From Clavibacter nebraskensis NCPPB 2581 (GTDB lineage Bacteria; Actinomycetota; Actinomycetes; Actinomycetales; Microbacteriaceae), in assembly GCF_000355695.1 (NCBI RefSeq), contig NC_020891.1, positions 930,001 to 994,000 on the forward strand: a stretch of DNA of 64,000 nucleotides. The letters run 5' to 3'. The notes under the pieces were generated by a model that ran no database searches, had not been told where the DNA came from, and was given only the letters and a program-made list of their open reading frames with translations. Each line of letters begins with the position of its first letter. The stretch's first letter is position 1. This document shows positions 1 to 7,682 of this stretch, piece after piece. A program made the translations under genes and the position numbers.

Positions 1-1442
1 CCTTCTCCGCCGGGCCGTTCTCGCAGTGGCCGGAGGCGCTCGGCCTCGCGGCGCTCGACGACGTGGACGCCATCCGCGCGTTCGCCGACGCCGCGCGGCA
101 GGAGTACGTGGCCGTCGGGATCCGCGCGGCGCTGCACCCGCAGATCGACCTCGCCACCGAGCCGCGCTGGGGCCGCCAGGCGCAGACGCTCGGCCATGAC
201 GCCGACCGCGTGGCCGAGTTCACGGCCGCGTACCTCCAGGGGTTCCAGGGTGACGAGCTCGGATCCGCGAGCGTCGCCTGCACCACCAAGCACTTCCCGG
301 GCGGCGGCCCGCAGAAGGACGGCGAGGACGCGCACTTCCCGTACGGCCGCGAGCAGGTCTACCCGGGCGGCATGTTCGAGTACCACCTGCGGCCGTTCCG
401 CGAGGCGATCGAGCGCGGGACAGCCGCGATGATGCCGTACTACGGGATGCCCGAGGGCCTCGTGCGCGACGGCGAGGCGATCGAGCCGGTGGGCTTCGGC
501 TTCAACCGGCAGGTGATCACGGGGCTCCTGCGCGAGGAGCTCGGCTACGACGGCGTCGTGGTCACCGACTGGGAGCTCGTGAACGACAACCACGTCGGCG
601 ACCAGGTGCTGCCCGCGCGCGCGTGGGGCGTCGAGGAGCTGACGCCGCACGAGCGCATGGAGCGGATCATCGAGGCCGGCTGCGACCAGTTCGGCGGCGA
701 GGAGTGCGTCGACGTGCTGCTCGACCTCGTGGCCTCCGGCCGCGTCAGCGAGGCGCGCATCGACGAGTCGGTGCGGCGCCTGCTGCTCGTGAAGTTCCGG
801 CTCGGGCTCTTCGACGACCCGTACGTCGACGAGGACGCCGCCGAGCGCATCGTCGGCCGCGCGGATCTCCGCGAGCTCGGCTTCCGCGCGCAGGCCGCGT
901 CGGTCACCGTGCTCGAGAACCGCGAGCGCGACGGCCGGCCCACGCTGCCGCTGCCCGTCGACGGACCCCGGCTCCGCGTGCACGTCGAGGGCATGCGGCC
1001 CGAGGCGCTCGACGGCTGGGCGGATCCCGCGGCAGGACCCGACGACGCCGACCTCGCGATCGTGCGGCTCGGTGCGCCCTTCGAGCCGCGGTCGGACCTG
1101 TTCCTGGAGGCATGGTTCCACCAGGGGTCGCTCGAGTTCCCGCCCGGGCTCGTGCACCGGCTGCGGCGGATCGCCGACCGCTGCCCGCTCGTCGTGGTCG
1201 TGAACCTCGACCGTCCCGCGATCATGACGCCGCTCGTGCCGTTCGCCGCCGCGCTCGCCGTCGACTACGGCAGCTCCGACGCCGCCGTGCTCGCCGCGCT
1301 CACGGGACGCATCGCGCCCGAGGGGCGGCTGCCCGTGGAGATCCCGCGCTCGATGGACGCCGTGCGGGCGTCGCGGACGGACGTGCCGTCGGACACCGAG
1401 GACCCGGTGTACCCGCTGCACCACGGCCTCCGGATCCGCTGA
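1..1442 (+). CDS. Glycoside hydrolase family 3 protein (5' end outside window)
   Basis: This is the C-terminal part of a beta-glycosidase-type enzyme; the reading frame is already open at base 3, so the start codon lies upstream of the window. The text LATEPRWGR near the start and KHFPGGGPQ are typical GH3 N-domain motifs. The catalytic nucleophile Asp is in VVTDW, codon 567-569. A GH3 C-terminal alpha/beta domain follows (VVVVNLDRPAIM, then GRIAPEGRLPVEIPRS), so the 3' end looks complete. Substrate cannot be read from the sequence; GH3 members cleave beta-glucosides, xylosides and similar plant or cell-wall sugars. A LacI-type regulator follows 100 bases downstream on the same strand, which suggests local carbohydrate control. 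Confidence 0.9.
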   Translation, partial: FSAGPFSQWPEALGLAALDDVDAIRAFADAARQEYVAVGIRAALHPQIDLATEPRWGRQAQTLGHDADRVAEFTAAYLQGFQGDELGSASVACTTKHFPGGGPQKDGEDAHFPYGREQVYPGGMFEYHLRPFREAIERGTAAMMPYYGMPEGLVRDGEAIEPVGFGFNRQVITGLLREELGYDGVVVTDWELVNDNHVGDQVLPARAWGVEELTPHERMERIIEAGCDQFGGEECVDVLLDLVASGRVSEARIDESVRRLLLVKFRLGLFDDPYVDEDAAERIVGRADLRELGFRAQAASVTVLENRERDGRPTLPLPVDGPRLRVHVEGMRPEALDGWADPAAGPDDADLAIVRLGAPFEPRSDLFLEAWFHQGSLEFPPGLVHRLRRIADRCPLVVVVNLDRPAIMTPLVPFAAALAVDYGSSDAAVLAALTGRIAPEGRLPVEIPRSMDAVRASRTDVPSDTEDPVYPLHHGLRIR

Positions 1443-1541
1443 CCGCGCGCGAGATCCCGCGCTCGTGACCGACCCGCGGGGCGCCGGGGCTCGGTCGTGC
1501 GCGCCCGCCTCGCCTACGCTTCCAGGAGAGAGGACGGTCGC

Positions 1542-2681
1542 ATGAGCCCCCGGCGCCCCACGGTCTACGACGTCGCCGAACGCGCGAAGGTCTCCATCGC
1601 GACGGTGTCGTTCGCGTTCAGCCGCCCCGACCAGATCAGCGCCGCCACGCGCGAGCGGGTGCTCGAGACCGCGCGCGAGATCGGCTACATGCCGAGCGCG
1701 TCCGCCCGCGGCCTCGCCCGCGGCCGCACGGGCGCGCTCGGGCTGCACTCGTTCGACCTCCTCATCGACCGGCCGCTGCAGCGCGAGCCCGTCACGCCCG
1801 CCGAGAGCCCCGCCGAGCCCGCGGTCGCGACGCCGTTCGCTCCCGGCCGCACCTTTATCCCGTGGGACGACGCGGGCGAGATCGCGGCGGATCCGCGCGC
1901 GTTCCCGCTCTACGTCGACGAGGTGCAACGCGGCTTCGAGCTCGAGTGCCGCGCCCACGACCGGCCGGTGATGCTCAGCCGCGGCAGCGACACCGCCACG
2001 GCGGTCGCCGAGTCGGCCGGCCGCGTCGACGGCCTCGCGATCTTCCCGGGGCCGTCGGCCGCGGCGTCGCTGAAGCGCGTCTCGCTCGCCATGCCGATCG
2101 TGCTGTTCAGCTACCCGCCGGCCGAGGACGGGCACCACCGCGTCACGTCCGACAACGCCGGGGGAGCGCGCGAGCTGGTGCGGCACCTCGTGCTCGAGCA
2201 CGGGATCACCGACCTCGGCTTCGTGGGCGCGACGAGCGTCGGCGACTACCGGGAGCGCTTCGAGGGGTACCGCGACGCGCTCGCGGAGCTCGGGGTCGCG
2301 GCGTCCGACGAGGTGCTCGACGACACGGTGCTCGGCGAGGGATCCGGCTTCGGCGGGGTGATCCAGGCCCTCCGCGCCGGGCGGCTGCCGCGCGCGCTCG
2401 TGTGCGCGAGCGACCAGCTGGCGCTCGCCCTCGTCGACCTGCTGCGCGCGGAGGGCGTCGAGGTGCCGGGCGACGTCGTGGTCACGGGCTTCGACGGGAT
2501 CCTCGCGGGCCTCCTCGCGACGCCGCGCCTCACCACCGTGCGGCAGCCCATGGAGGCGATGGGGCGCGCGGCGGCCCGCATCCTCATCGACACCACGACC
2601 GGCACGCAGACCGCCGAGCCCGTGACGCTGCGGCTCGGCACGAAGCTCGTGGTGCGCGCGAGCTGCGGCTGCCGGGGCTGA
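1542..2681 (+). CDS. LacI-family transcriptional regulator
   Basis: DNA-binding repressor or regulator of sugar-use genes. An N-terminal helix-turn-helix is seen in TVYDVAERAKVSIATVSFAF (about residues 7-26), followed by the hinge-helix text SARGLARGRTGALG and a periplasmic-binding-protein-like sensor domain ending near residue 379. ATG 1542 is chosen because AGGAGAGAGGA lies about 9 bases upstream; an upstream in-frame start at 1497 would add residues before the HTH without a ribosome-binding site. A roughly 30-residue Pro/Ala-rich stretch (around residues 80-110) interrupts the usual junction between hinge and sensor domain. It probably controls the adjacent GH3 gene and genes before the window, but no operator was identified. 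Confidence 0.9.
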   Translation: MSPRRPTVYDVAERAKVSIATVSFAFSRPDQISAATRERVLETAREIGYMPSASARGLARGRTGALGLHSFDLLIDRPLQREPVTPAESPAEPAVATPFAPGRTFIPWDDAGEIAADPRAFPLYVDEVQRGFELECRAHDRPVMLSRGSDTATAVAESAGRVDGLAIFPGPSAAASLKRVSLAMPIVLFSYPPAEDGHHRVTSDNAGGARELVRHLVLEHGITDLGFVGATSVGDYRERFEGYRDALAELGVAASDEVLDDTVLGEGSGFGGVIQALRAGRLPRALVCASDQLALALVDLLRAEGVEVPGDVVVTGFDGILAGLLATPRLTTVRQPMEAMGRAAARILIDTTTGTQTAEPVTLRLGTKLVVRASCGCRG

Positions 2682-2810
2682 CGCCGACGCGGATCAGCCC
2701 TCCCGCGGTGCCGTGCCAGGCTGGGCGCATGCCCCCGCATTCCCGCCTGGGCTTGACGCGGCATCGGCGGACGCGCCGCAGGTCGACGGCCCCGCCGACG
2801 GGTCGCGCTC

Positions 2811-3020
2811 CTAGCGGCGGAGACCCCGGCGGCGTGCGATCTCCACGCCGAGCGCCACGAGCAGGATCACGGCGCCGGCCGCGGCGAACGCCCCCGCGAC
2901 CTGGATGCCGGCCGGCTCCTCGCCCGCGATGCCGCCCATCACGGCGCCGAGCGCGACCGCGAGGACGAGCGCGCCGCACCCGGCCAGCGCCGCCGCGAGG
3001 ATCCGCACGTCCGCGACCAT
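2811..3020 (-). CDS. Small two-helix membrane protein
   Basis: A 69-residue protein with two hydrophobic helices (about residues 6-32 and 40-60) and a basic C-terminal end (RRRGLRR), consistent with a small inner-membrane protein. I do not recognise a family. Its ATG overlaps the TGA of the upstream MOSC gene by one base, so it is probably translated by coupling to that gene. It is too small for confident function. The coding call rests on the coupled start, the clean hydrophobic pattern and a stop that leaves a plausible gap before the LacI gene. Confidence 0.6.
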   Translation of the reverse strand: MVADVRILAAALAGCGALVLAVALGAVMGGIAGEEPAGIQVAGAFAAAGAVILLVALGVEIARRRGLRR

Positions 3021-3574
3021 CAGACCGGCTGCAGCGCGAGCTGCTCGCCCGCGGGCAGCTCCACGCGCACGGCGTCGTCGGGGCGGACCTCGCCGCCGGT
3101 GATCACGACGCCCATCACGCCGGACTTCCGCACGACGTTCCCGTCGGCGTCGCGGTCGAGCACGGCCTTCATGGCGCCCGATCCCAGCTTGTCGATCTGG
3201 ATGCACGGGTTCCGGAGACCCGTCAGCTCGACCACGGCGTCCTCGCCGAGGTGGAGGCGAGTACCGGTGGGCAGGTCGAGGAGCGGGACGCCCGCGGTCG
3301 TGACGTTCTCGCCGAGGTCGCCGGGGCCGACCCGGTAGCCCTTCTCCGCGAGCTCGTCGTGCAGCTCGGCGTGGACGAGGTGCACCTGGCGGAGGTTGGG
3401 CGCGTCCGGGTCGCGGCGCTTCCGCGAGAGGTGCTGGACGGTGGTCCCGAGGTGCGCGTCGCCCTCCACGCCGAGGCCGGCGAGGAGCGTGATCGACGGG
3501 CGGACGGGCTTGGAGAAGCGGTGGGCGTCGTCGCGCGCGACCGCGAGGACCCGGGGCGAAGCAGACGGCTGCAT
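3020..3574 (-). CDS. MOSC domain-containing protein
   Basis: A 184-residue protein made almost entirely of a MOSC domain, the sulfur-carrier fold found in molybdenum-cofactor sulfurases and in YiiM-like enzymes that reduce N-hydroxylated compounds. The conserved cysteine expected to carry sulfur is in GLRNPCIQID (about residue 123); the N-terminal part has the GVEGDAHLG motif of this family and GDLGENVTT lies in the middle. A hexamer TATCGT sits 7 bases before the ATG (3582-3587 complement), so the transcript is probably leaderless. The downstream small membrane protein overlaps the stop. The substrate is unknown. Confidence 0.85.
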   Translation of the reverse strand: MQPSASPRVLAVARDDAHRFSKPVRPSITLLAGLGVEGDAHLGTTVQHLSRKRRDPDAPNLRQVHLVHAELHDELAEKGYRVGPGDLGENVTTAGVPLLDLPTGTRLHLGEDAVVELTGLRNPCIQIDKLGSGAMKAVLDRDADGNVVRKSGVMGVVITGGEVRPDDAVRVELPAGEQLALQPV

Positions 3575-3581
3575 GCCAGCG

Positions 3582-3587
3582 ACGATA
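3582..3587 (-). promoter_or_regulatory. Predicted -10 element for leaderless MOSC gene
   Basis: TATCGT on the minus strand ends 7 bases before the ATG at 3574. This spacing puts the transcription start at or within a base of the start codon. No Shine-Dalgarno sequence is visible between them. Confidence 0.5.
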
Positions 3588-3760
3588 GCGGCGCGGCCCC
3601 CGCCGGGCGAGCCCCCGGGCAGGACGGGGGCGCGGATCCTCGCCGGGGCGCGGTCGTCGGGCTAGGTTCGCAGCATCGACGGCGATGGGGGATGCGATGC
3701 GCGCGACGGCCATGAGCGGATCATCGAGGACGACGCTCGTGGCAGGTTTCGCCTCCGCGG

Positions 3761-4201
3761 GTGGCGGGCGTGGCGGCGCTCGTGGTCGCGGGCGCGCAGG
3801 GCGCGCTGGCGCTGACGAGCGCGCTGACCGGCCTGACCGTCTCGGACCCGACGGAGCCGGTGCCGCCGTCGGCCCCGGCGATCCTGTCCCCGGCGGCGGT
3901 CGCGGTCCACGCGATCGCGGTCCTGGTGCTCGCCGTCGTGGTCGTCCGCGGGCGGCTGCTCGAGCCGGTGGCCCGCGTGTCCCTCCTGGTGCTCGCGTCG
4001 GCGACGGCGGTGTCCTGGCTGTCCCAGACGGGCATCGCGGCGTTCCTGACGGGAGACGGGTGGGTGCCGCTGCTGCTGCTGCTCGTCGCGCTGCGGACCG
4101 TGATCCTCGTGGCGTCCATCGGCCTCGTGGTCGGCCTGCTGGTGCACGGCAGGTCGGCGGCGATGCGGGCGCGGGCCGAGGCGATCCACCGGGCCTGGTG
4201 A
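3761..4201 (+). CDS. Hypothetical four-helix membrane protein; start uncertain, possible frameshift
   Basis: A 146-residue hydrophobic protein with about four membrane segments (residues 2-25, 44-62, 70-90, 102-127) and a short basic tail. No family recognised. The only available start in this frame is GTG 3761, which has no convincing ribosome-binding site. A better start, ATG 3697 preceded by GGGG, opens a different frame and reads MRATAMSGSSRTTLVAGF before becoming a non-natural Gly/Arg-rich run; joining that N-terminus to this frame near 3755-3765 would give a more natural protein. So either the start is weak or a one-base frameshift has separated the true N-terminus. A strong hairpin follows the stop. 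Confidence 0.6.
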   Translation: MAGVAALVVAGAQGALALTSALTGLTVSDPTEPVPPSAPAILSPAAVAVHAIAVLVLAVVVVRGRLLEPVARVSLLVLASATAVSWLSQTGIAAFLTGDGWVPLLLLLVALRTVILVASIGLVVGLLVHGRSAAMRARAEAIHRAW

Positions 4202-4206
4202 ACGAC

Positions 4207-4240
4207 GGAGGGCCGGGCCGACGCGTCGACCCGGCCCTCC
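4207..4240. terminator. Bidirectional intrinsic terminator hairpin
   Basis: An 11-base perfect stem (GGAGGGCCGGG at 4207-4217 pairing with 4230-4240) with a 12-base loop sits between the convergent membrane-protein gene and the first MFS gene. There is no long U-run, as is usual in this GC range. Confidence 0.75.
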
Positions 4241-4244
4241 GCGC

Positions 4245-5651
4245 TCACCGCCCGCGGGCGGCGGCAGTGCGCTTCGCCTCGCCGTGCTCGCGCAGCACGA
4301 GGAGCGCCACGAGCGAGATCACGGACGCGACGCTGAGGTAGACGCCGACCAGCATCACGCCGCCGCCGCCGATTTCCCACAGCCAGGTCGCGATGAACGG
4401 CGCGACGGCCCCGCCGATGATGCCCGCGAGGCTGAACGCCAGGGAGGCGCCCGTGTAGCGGACGTCGGCGGCGAACAGGCCGGGCAGCAGGGATCCGACG
4501 GCGCCGTACCCGATGCCGATGAGCGCGAAGCCGAGGACCACGAACATGAGGGTGCCGGGCAGGCCGGCGGCGAGCAGGGGGTCCATCAGCAGCCCGAACA
4601 CGACCATGCCGGCGGCGCTCATGGCCACGATCGGCCGGGCGCCGCGCCGCTCCGCGAGCACGCCCGAGACGACGATGGCGATCGCGAAGAACACGACGCC
4701 GACGAGGAGCATGAGCAGGAAGTCGGTGCGGGCGTAGCCGAGGCCGGCGTGGAACGACGCCGCCTCGAACGGCTTGCCCGCGGCGGTGGCGGCGGCCTGC
4801 GCGGCCTCCGCGGTGCGCGGCGACGTGCCGTAGGTGACCGTGAACGTGGTCATGAGGTAGAAGAGCGTGAAGATGGCGAGGAGGGCGAGCGCTCCGAGGA
4901 TCAGCCCGCGCCAGCCCGTGCGGATCGTGCGGCCGAGCGGCAGCCGGGAGGTCGCGCCGCGGTCGAGCACCACCTGGAACTCCGGCGCCTCGACGAGCTT
5001 CACGCGCACGTAGAGGCCCACGAGCACGAGCACGGCGCTGGCGAGGAACGGCACGCGCCAGCCCCACGACTGCAGGTCGGCGGGGGAGAGGGTGAGGGAG
5101 AGGACCAGGAACAGGCCGGTGCTGAGGAAGAAGCCGATGGGCGCGCCGAGCTGCGGGAACGTGCCGTAGATCGCCCGCTTGCCCGCGGGCGCGTTCTCCG
5201 TCGCGAGCAGCGCCGCGCCGCCCCACTCGCCGCCGAGCCCGAGGCCCTGGACGAAGCGGAGCACGGCGAGGGCGGCGGGGGCCGCGATCTCCCAGCCCGG
5301 CGTGAGGCCGCTCGGCAGCGATCCGATGAGCACCGTGGCGATGCCCATGGTGAGCAGCGACGCGACGAGCGTGCGGGTGCGGCCGAACCGGTCGCCGAAG
5401 TGGCCGAAGAGCACGGATCCGATGGGCCGGGCGAAGAACGCGACGCCGAACACGGCGAGCGACTGCAGCAGCGCGACCGCGGGGTCGTCGTTCGCGAAGA
5501 AGAGGGCCGGGAACACCAACACCGCGGCGGTGGCGTAGACGTAGAAGTCGAAGAACTCGATGGACGTCCCGACGAGGCTCGCCACCAGCACGCGCGAGCG
5601 CGGGTTGGCCGGGGCGGCGGCGACGGGTGCGAGGGGCGAGGCAGCGGACAT
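4245..5651 (-). CDS. MHS-family MFS transporter (copy 1)
   Basis: A 468-residue, 12-helix major facilitator transporter of the metabolite:H+ symporter type (ProP/ShiA/KgtP relatives). Family signs are GTSIEFFDFYVYATAA near residue 30, FGHFGDRFGRTRTL in the loop between helices 2 and 3, and GLGLGGEWGGAALLATENAP in helix 5. Substrates of the family are organic acids, betaines and similar solutes; this one cannot be assigned. ATG 5651 gives the compact N-terminus usual for the family; the frame stays open to 5744 but that adds a Pro/Gly-rich stretch. The next gene upstream is a close paralogue in the same orientation, so this looks like a tandem duplication. Confidence 0.9.
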   Translation of the reverse strand: MSAASPLAPVAAAPANPRSRVLVASLVGTSIEFFDFYVYATAAVLVFPALFFANDDPAVALLQSLAVFGVAFFARPIGSVLFGHFGDRFGRTRTLVASLLTMGIATVLIGSLPSGLTPGWEIAAPAALAVLRFVQGLGLGGEWGGAALLATENAPAGKRAIYGTFPQLGAPIGFFLSTGLFLVLSLTLSPADLQSWGWRVPFLASAVLVLVGLYVRVKLVEAPEFQVVLDRGATSRLPLGRTIRTGWRGLILGALALLAIFTLFYLMTTFTVTYGTSPRTAEAAQAAATAAGKPFEAASFHAGLGYARTDFLLMLLVGVVFFAIAIVVSGVLAERRGARPIVAMSAAGMVVFGLLMDPLLAAGLPGTLMFVVLGFALIGIGYGAVGSLLPGLFAADVRYTGASLAFSLAGIIGGAVAPFIATWLWEIGGGGVMLVGVYLSVASVISLVALLVLREHGEAKRTAAARGR

Positions 5652-5754
5652 GGAGGCGGCTTCCGACGGAGGGACGGGGGCTGCCACGGATCGTGGCGCG
5701 CCGACGGTACCGGCGCTCCCCGCCCCTCCGGGCGGACCGCTCACATGACCGGCG

Positions 5755-7170
5755 TCAGCTGACGTTCCCCGCGTAGTCCGCGTCGCGCGTCTCGCGGCTG
5801 ATGACCAGCGCCACGAGCGTGATCGCCGCCATGGCGCTCAGGTACACGCCGACGAGCAGCACGTTCCCGTCGAGCAGCTGCCACAGCGCCACCGCGATGA
5901 ACGGCGCGACCGCGGCGCCGAGGATGCTCGCGACGTTGTAGCTGATCGCGGATCCCGTGTAGCGCACGTTCGTCGGGAAGAGCTCCGGCAGCACCGCGCC
6001 CATCGGCCCGAAGGTGAGGCCCATGAGCGTGAAGCCGATGATGAGGAGCGCCATGGTGCCGACGAAGCCGCCGGAGAACAGGGGCACGAAGAGCAGGCCG
6101 AAGACGAGGATCCCGACGGTGGTCGCGATGAGCATCTTCCGGCGGCCGTACCGCTCCGCGAGGGGACCCGAGACCATGGTGAAGATCCCGAAGAACACGA
6201 CTCCCACGATGAGCATGAGCAGGAAGTCGTTGCGCGCGTAGCCGAGGCCCGCGGCGAACGTGTCCGGGTTGAACGGCTTGCCGGCGGCGGTCGCGGCGGC
6301 CTCGGCGGTGGCGGCGTCGCGCGCGGTGGTGCCGTAGGTGAGCGTGAACGTGGTCATCAGGTAGAAGAGCGTGTAGGTCGCCAGCATGATGAATGTGCCG
6401 AGGATCAGCGGGCGCCAGCTCGTGACGAACACGCGCGCGACGGGCAGCTTCGCGACCTCGCCGGAGTCCACGACCTTCTGGAACGCGGGCGTCTCGATGA
6501 GCTTGAGGCGCACGTAGAGGCCAACGATCACGAGCACGGCGCTCGCGAGGAACGGCACGCGCCAGCCCCAGGCCTGGAACTGCTCGGGGGAGAGGCCGAG
6601 GCTCAGCGCGAGGAAGACGCCGTTGGCGACGATGAAGCCGATGGGCGCGCCGAGCTGCGGGAACGTGCCGTAGATGGCGCGCTTGCCGACGGGCGCGTTC
6701 TCGGTCGCGAGGAGGGCGGCGCCGCTCCACTCGCCGCCGAGGCCGAGGCCCTGGCCGAAGCGCATGATCACGAGGAGCGCGGGGGCCGCGACCTCCCAGC
6801 CGGGCGTGAGCGCGGTGGGCAGGCAGCCGATCAGCACGGTCGCGATGCCCATGGTGAGCAGTGACGCGACGAGCGTGCCCTTGCGGCCGACGCGGTCGCC
6901 GAAGTGCCCGAACAGGATGGATCCGATGGGCCGCGCGATGAACGCGACGCCGAACACGGCGAACGACGCGAGCTGCGCGACGGTCGGGTCGTCGTTCGCG
7001 AAGAAGAGGGCGGGGAAGACGAGCACCGCCGCGGTCGCGTAGACGTAGAAGTCGTAGAACTCGATGGACGTGCCGATGAGGCTCGCGATGATCACGCGCG
7101 AGCGCGAGTTGACGGCGGGCGGGGTGGCGGGGGACGAGGCGGCGGTGCGGGCCGCGGGGGTCGTGGACAT
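5755..7170 (-). CDS. MHS-family MFS transporter (copy 2)
   Basis: A 471-residue 12-helix transporter of the metabolite:H+ symporter family, paralogous to the gene directly downstream: GTSIEFYDFYVYATAA, FGHFGDRVGRKGTL, GLGLGGEWSGAALLATENAP and the AIYGTFPQLGAPIGF segment are nearly identical in both. ATG 7170 (MSTTPAARTA) is chosen; the longer frame to 7278 adds only an Arg/Pro-rich extension unlike other members. A possible -10, TAAACT, lies on the minus strand about 130 bases upstream near 7300. The two copies are separated by 103 bases, so each may have its own promoter. Substrate unknown. Confidence 0.9.
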   Translation of the reverse strand: MSTTPAARTAASSPATPPAVNSRSRVIIASLIGTSIEFYDFYVYATAAVLVFPALFFANDDPTVAQLASFAVFGVAFIARPIGSILFGHFGDRVGRKGTLVASLLTMGIATVLIGCLPTALTPGWEVAAPALLVIMRFGQGLGLGGEWSGAALLATENAPVGKRAIYGTFPQLGAPIGFIVANGVFLALSLGLSPEQFQAWGWRVPFLASAVLVIVGLYVRLKLIETPAFQKVVDSGEVAKLPVARVFVTSWRPLILGTFIMLATYTLFYLMTTFTLTYGTTARDAATAEAAATAAGKPFNPDTFAAGLGYARNDFLLMLIVGVVFFGIFTMVSGPLAERYGRRKMLIATTVGILVFGLLFVPLFSGGFVGTMALLIIGFTLMGLTFGPMGAVLPELFPTNVRYTGSAISYNVASILGAAVAPFIAVALWQLLDGNVLLVGVYLSAMAAITLVALVISRETRDADYAGNVS

Positions 7171-7385
7171 GCGTGGAGACGGCTTTCGGCTGGTGCGGCG
7201 TGAGCGGCGGGGGCGCGCGGACGGGGCGGGCGCGCCGGTCGGGCGCGGGCGCCGGGTGCGGCGGAGTCGAGGGGCCACTCGTGATGGCCTCGCTGAGTTT
7301 ATGCCCCTGGGGGGAAGCTGTGCGCGGTCCGTAGGCCGGGGTGGACGGCGGATCCCCGCGATGCCGCCCGACCACGAGGAGCCCC

Positions 7386-7682
7386 ATGGAGCACGAGACC
7401 GGCCGCCAGGTCCTCCCCGAGCTCGCGAAGCTCTGCGGCGTCGGCGCGCTCGCCGCGGTCGCGACCGGGTTCTGGTACCTCGCGATCCCGTGCGTCGGCG
7501 TCGTCGTGGTCTGCGTGATGCAGCTGCGTCGGTGGACCCACCAGGAGCTCGAGGAGCGCGCGCGACTCGCCGAGGAGCCGACCGAGGAGGACCGGGCGGA
7601 AGCGCTCAGGTGGGACGCGGACGGCGGCGTCTCCGTCGACCCGCTGCCGGCGGAGGAGCCGGGGCCGGACGACCGGCGCTAG
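7386..7682 (+). CDS. Small membrane-anchored hypothetical protein
   Basis: A 98-residue protein with an N-terminal pair of hydrophobic helices (about residues 14-42, GALAAVATGFWYLAIPCVGVVVV) followed by a charged, acidic C-terminal half rich in Glu, Asp and Arg that is likely cytoplasmic. ATG 7386 is preceded by GAGGAG about 6 bases upstream. No family recognised. It converges on the ABC permease gene; its TAG stop overlaps the other gene's stop within the four bases CTAG, so the two transcripts run into each other. Confidence 0.65.
   Translation: MEHETGRQVLPELAKLCGVGALAAVATGFWYLAIPCVGVVVVCVMQLRRWTHQELEERARLAEEPTEEDRAEALRWDADGGVSVDPLPAEEPGPDDRR

Noticed and set aside
545-1225. Minus-strand open frame opposite the GH3 gene
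   Set aside because: Ser/Arg/Thr-rich shadow of the coding strand typical of high-GC DNA; no motifs.
2730-2815. ATG with a CAGGCT hexamer six bases before it, possible small leaderless gene
   Set aside because: The frame runs into the opposite-strand MOSC region with Arg/Pro-rich composition and no stop soon after; not credible as a protein.
4284-5762. Long plus-strand frame opposite MFS copy 1
   Set aside because: Glu/Arg/His-rich shadow; the opposite strand encodes a clear 12-helix transporter.
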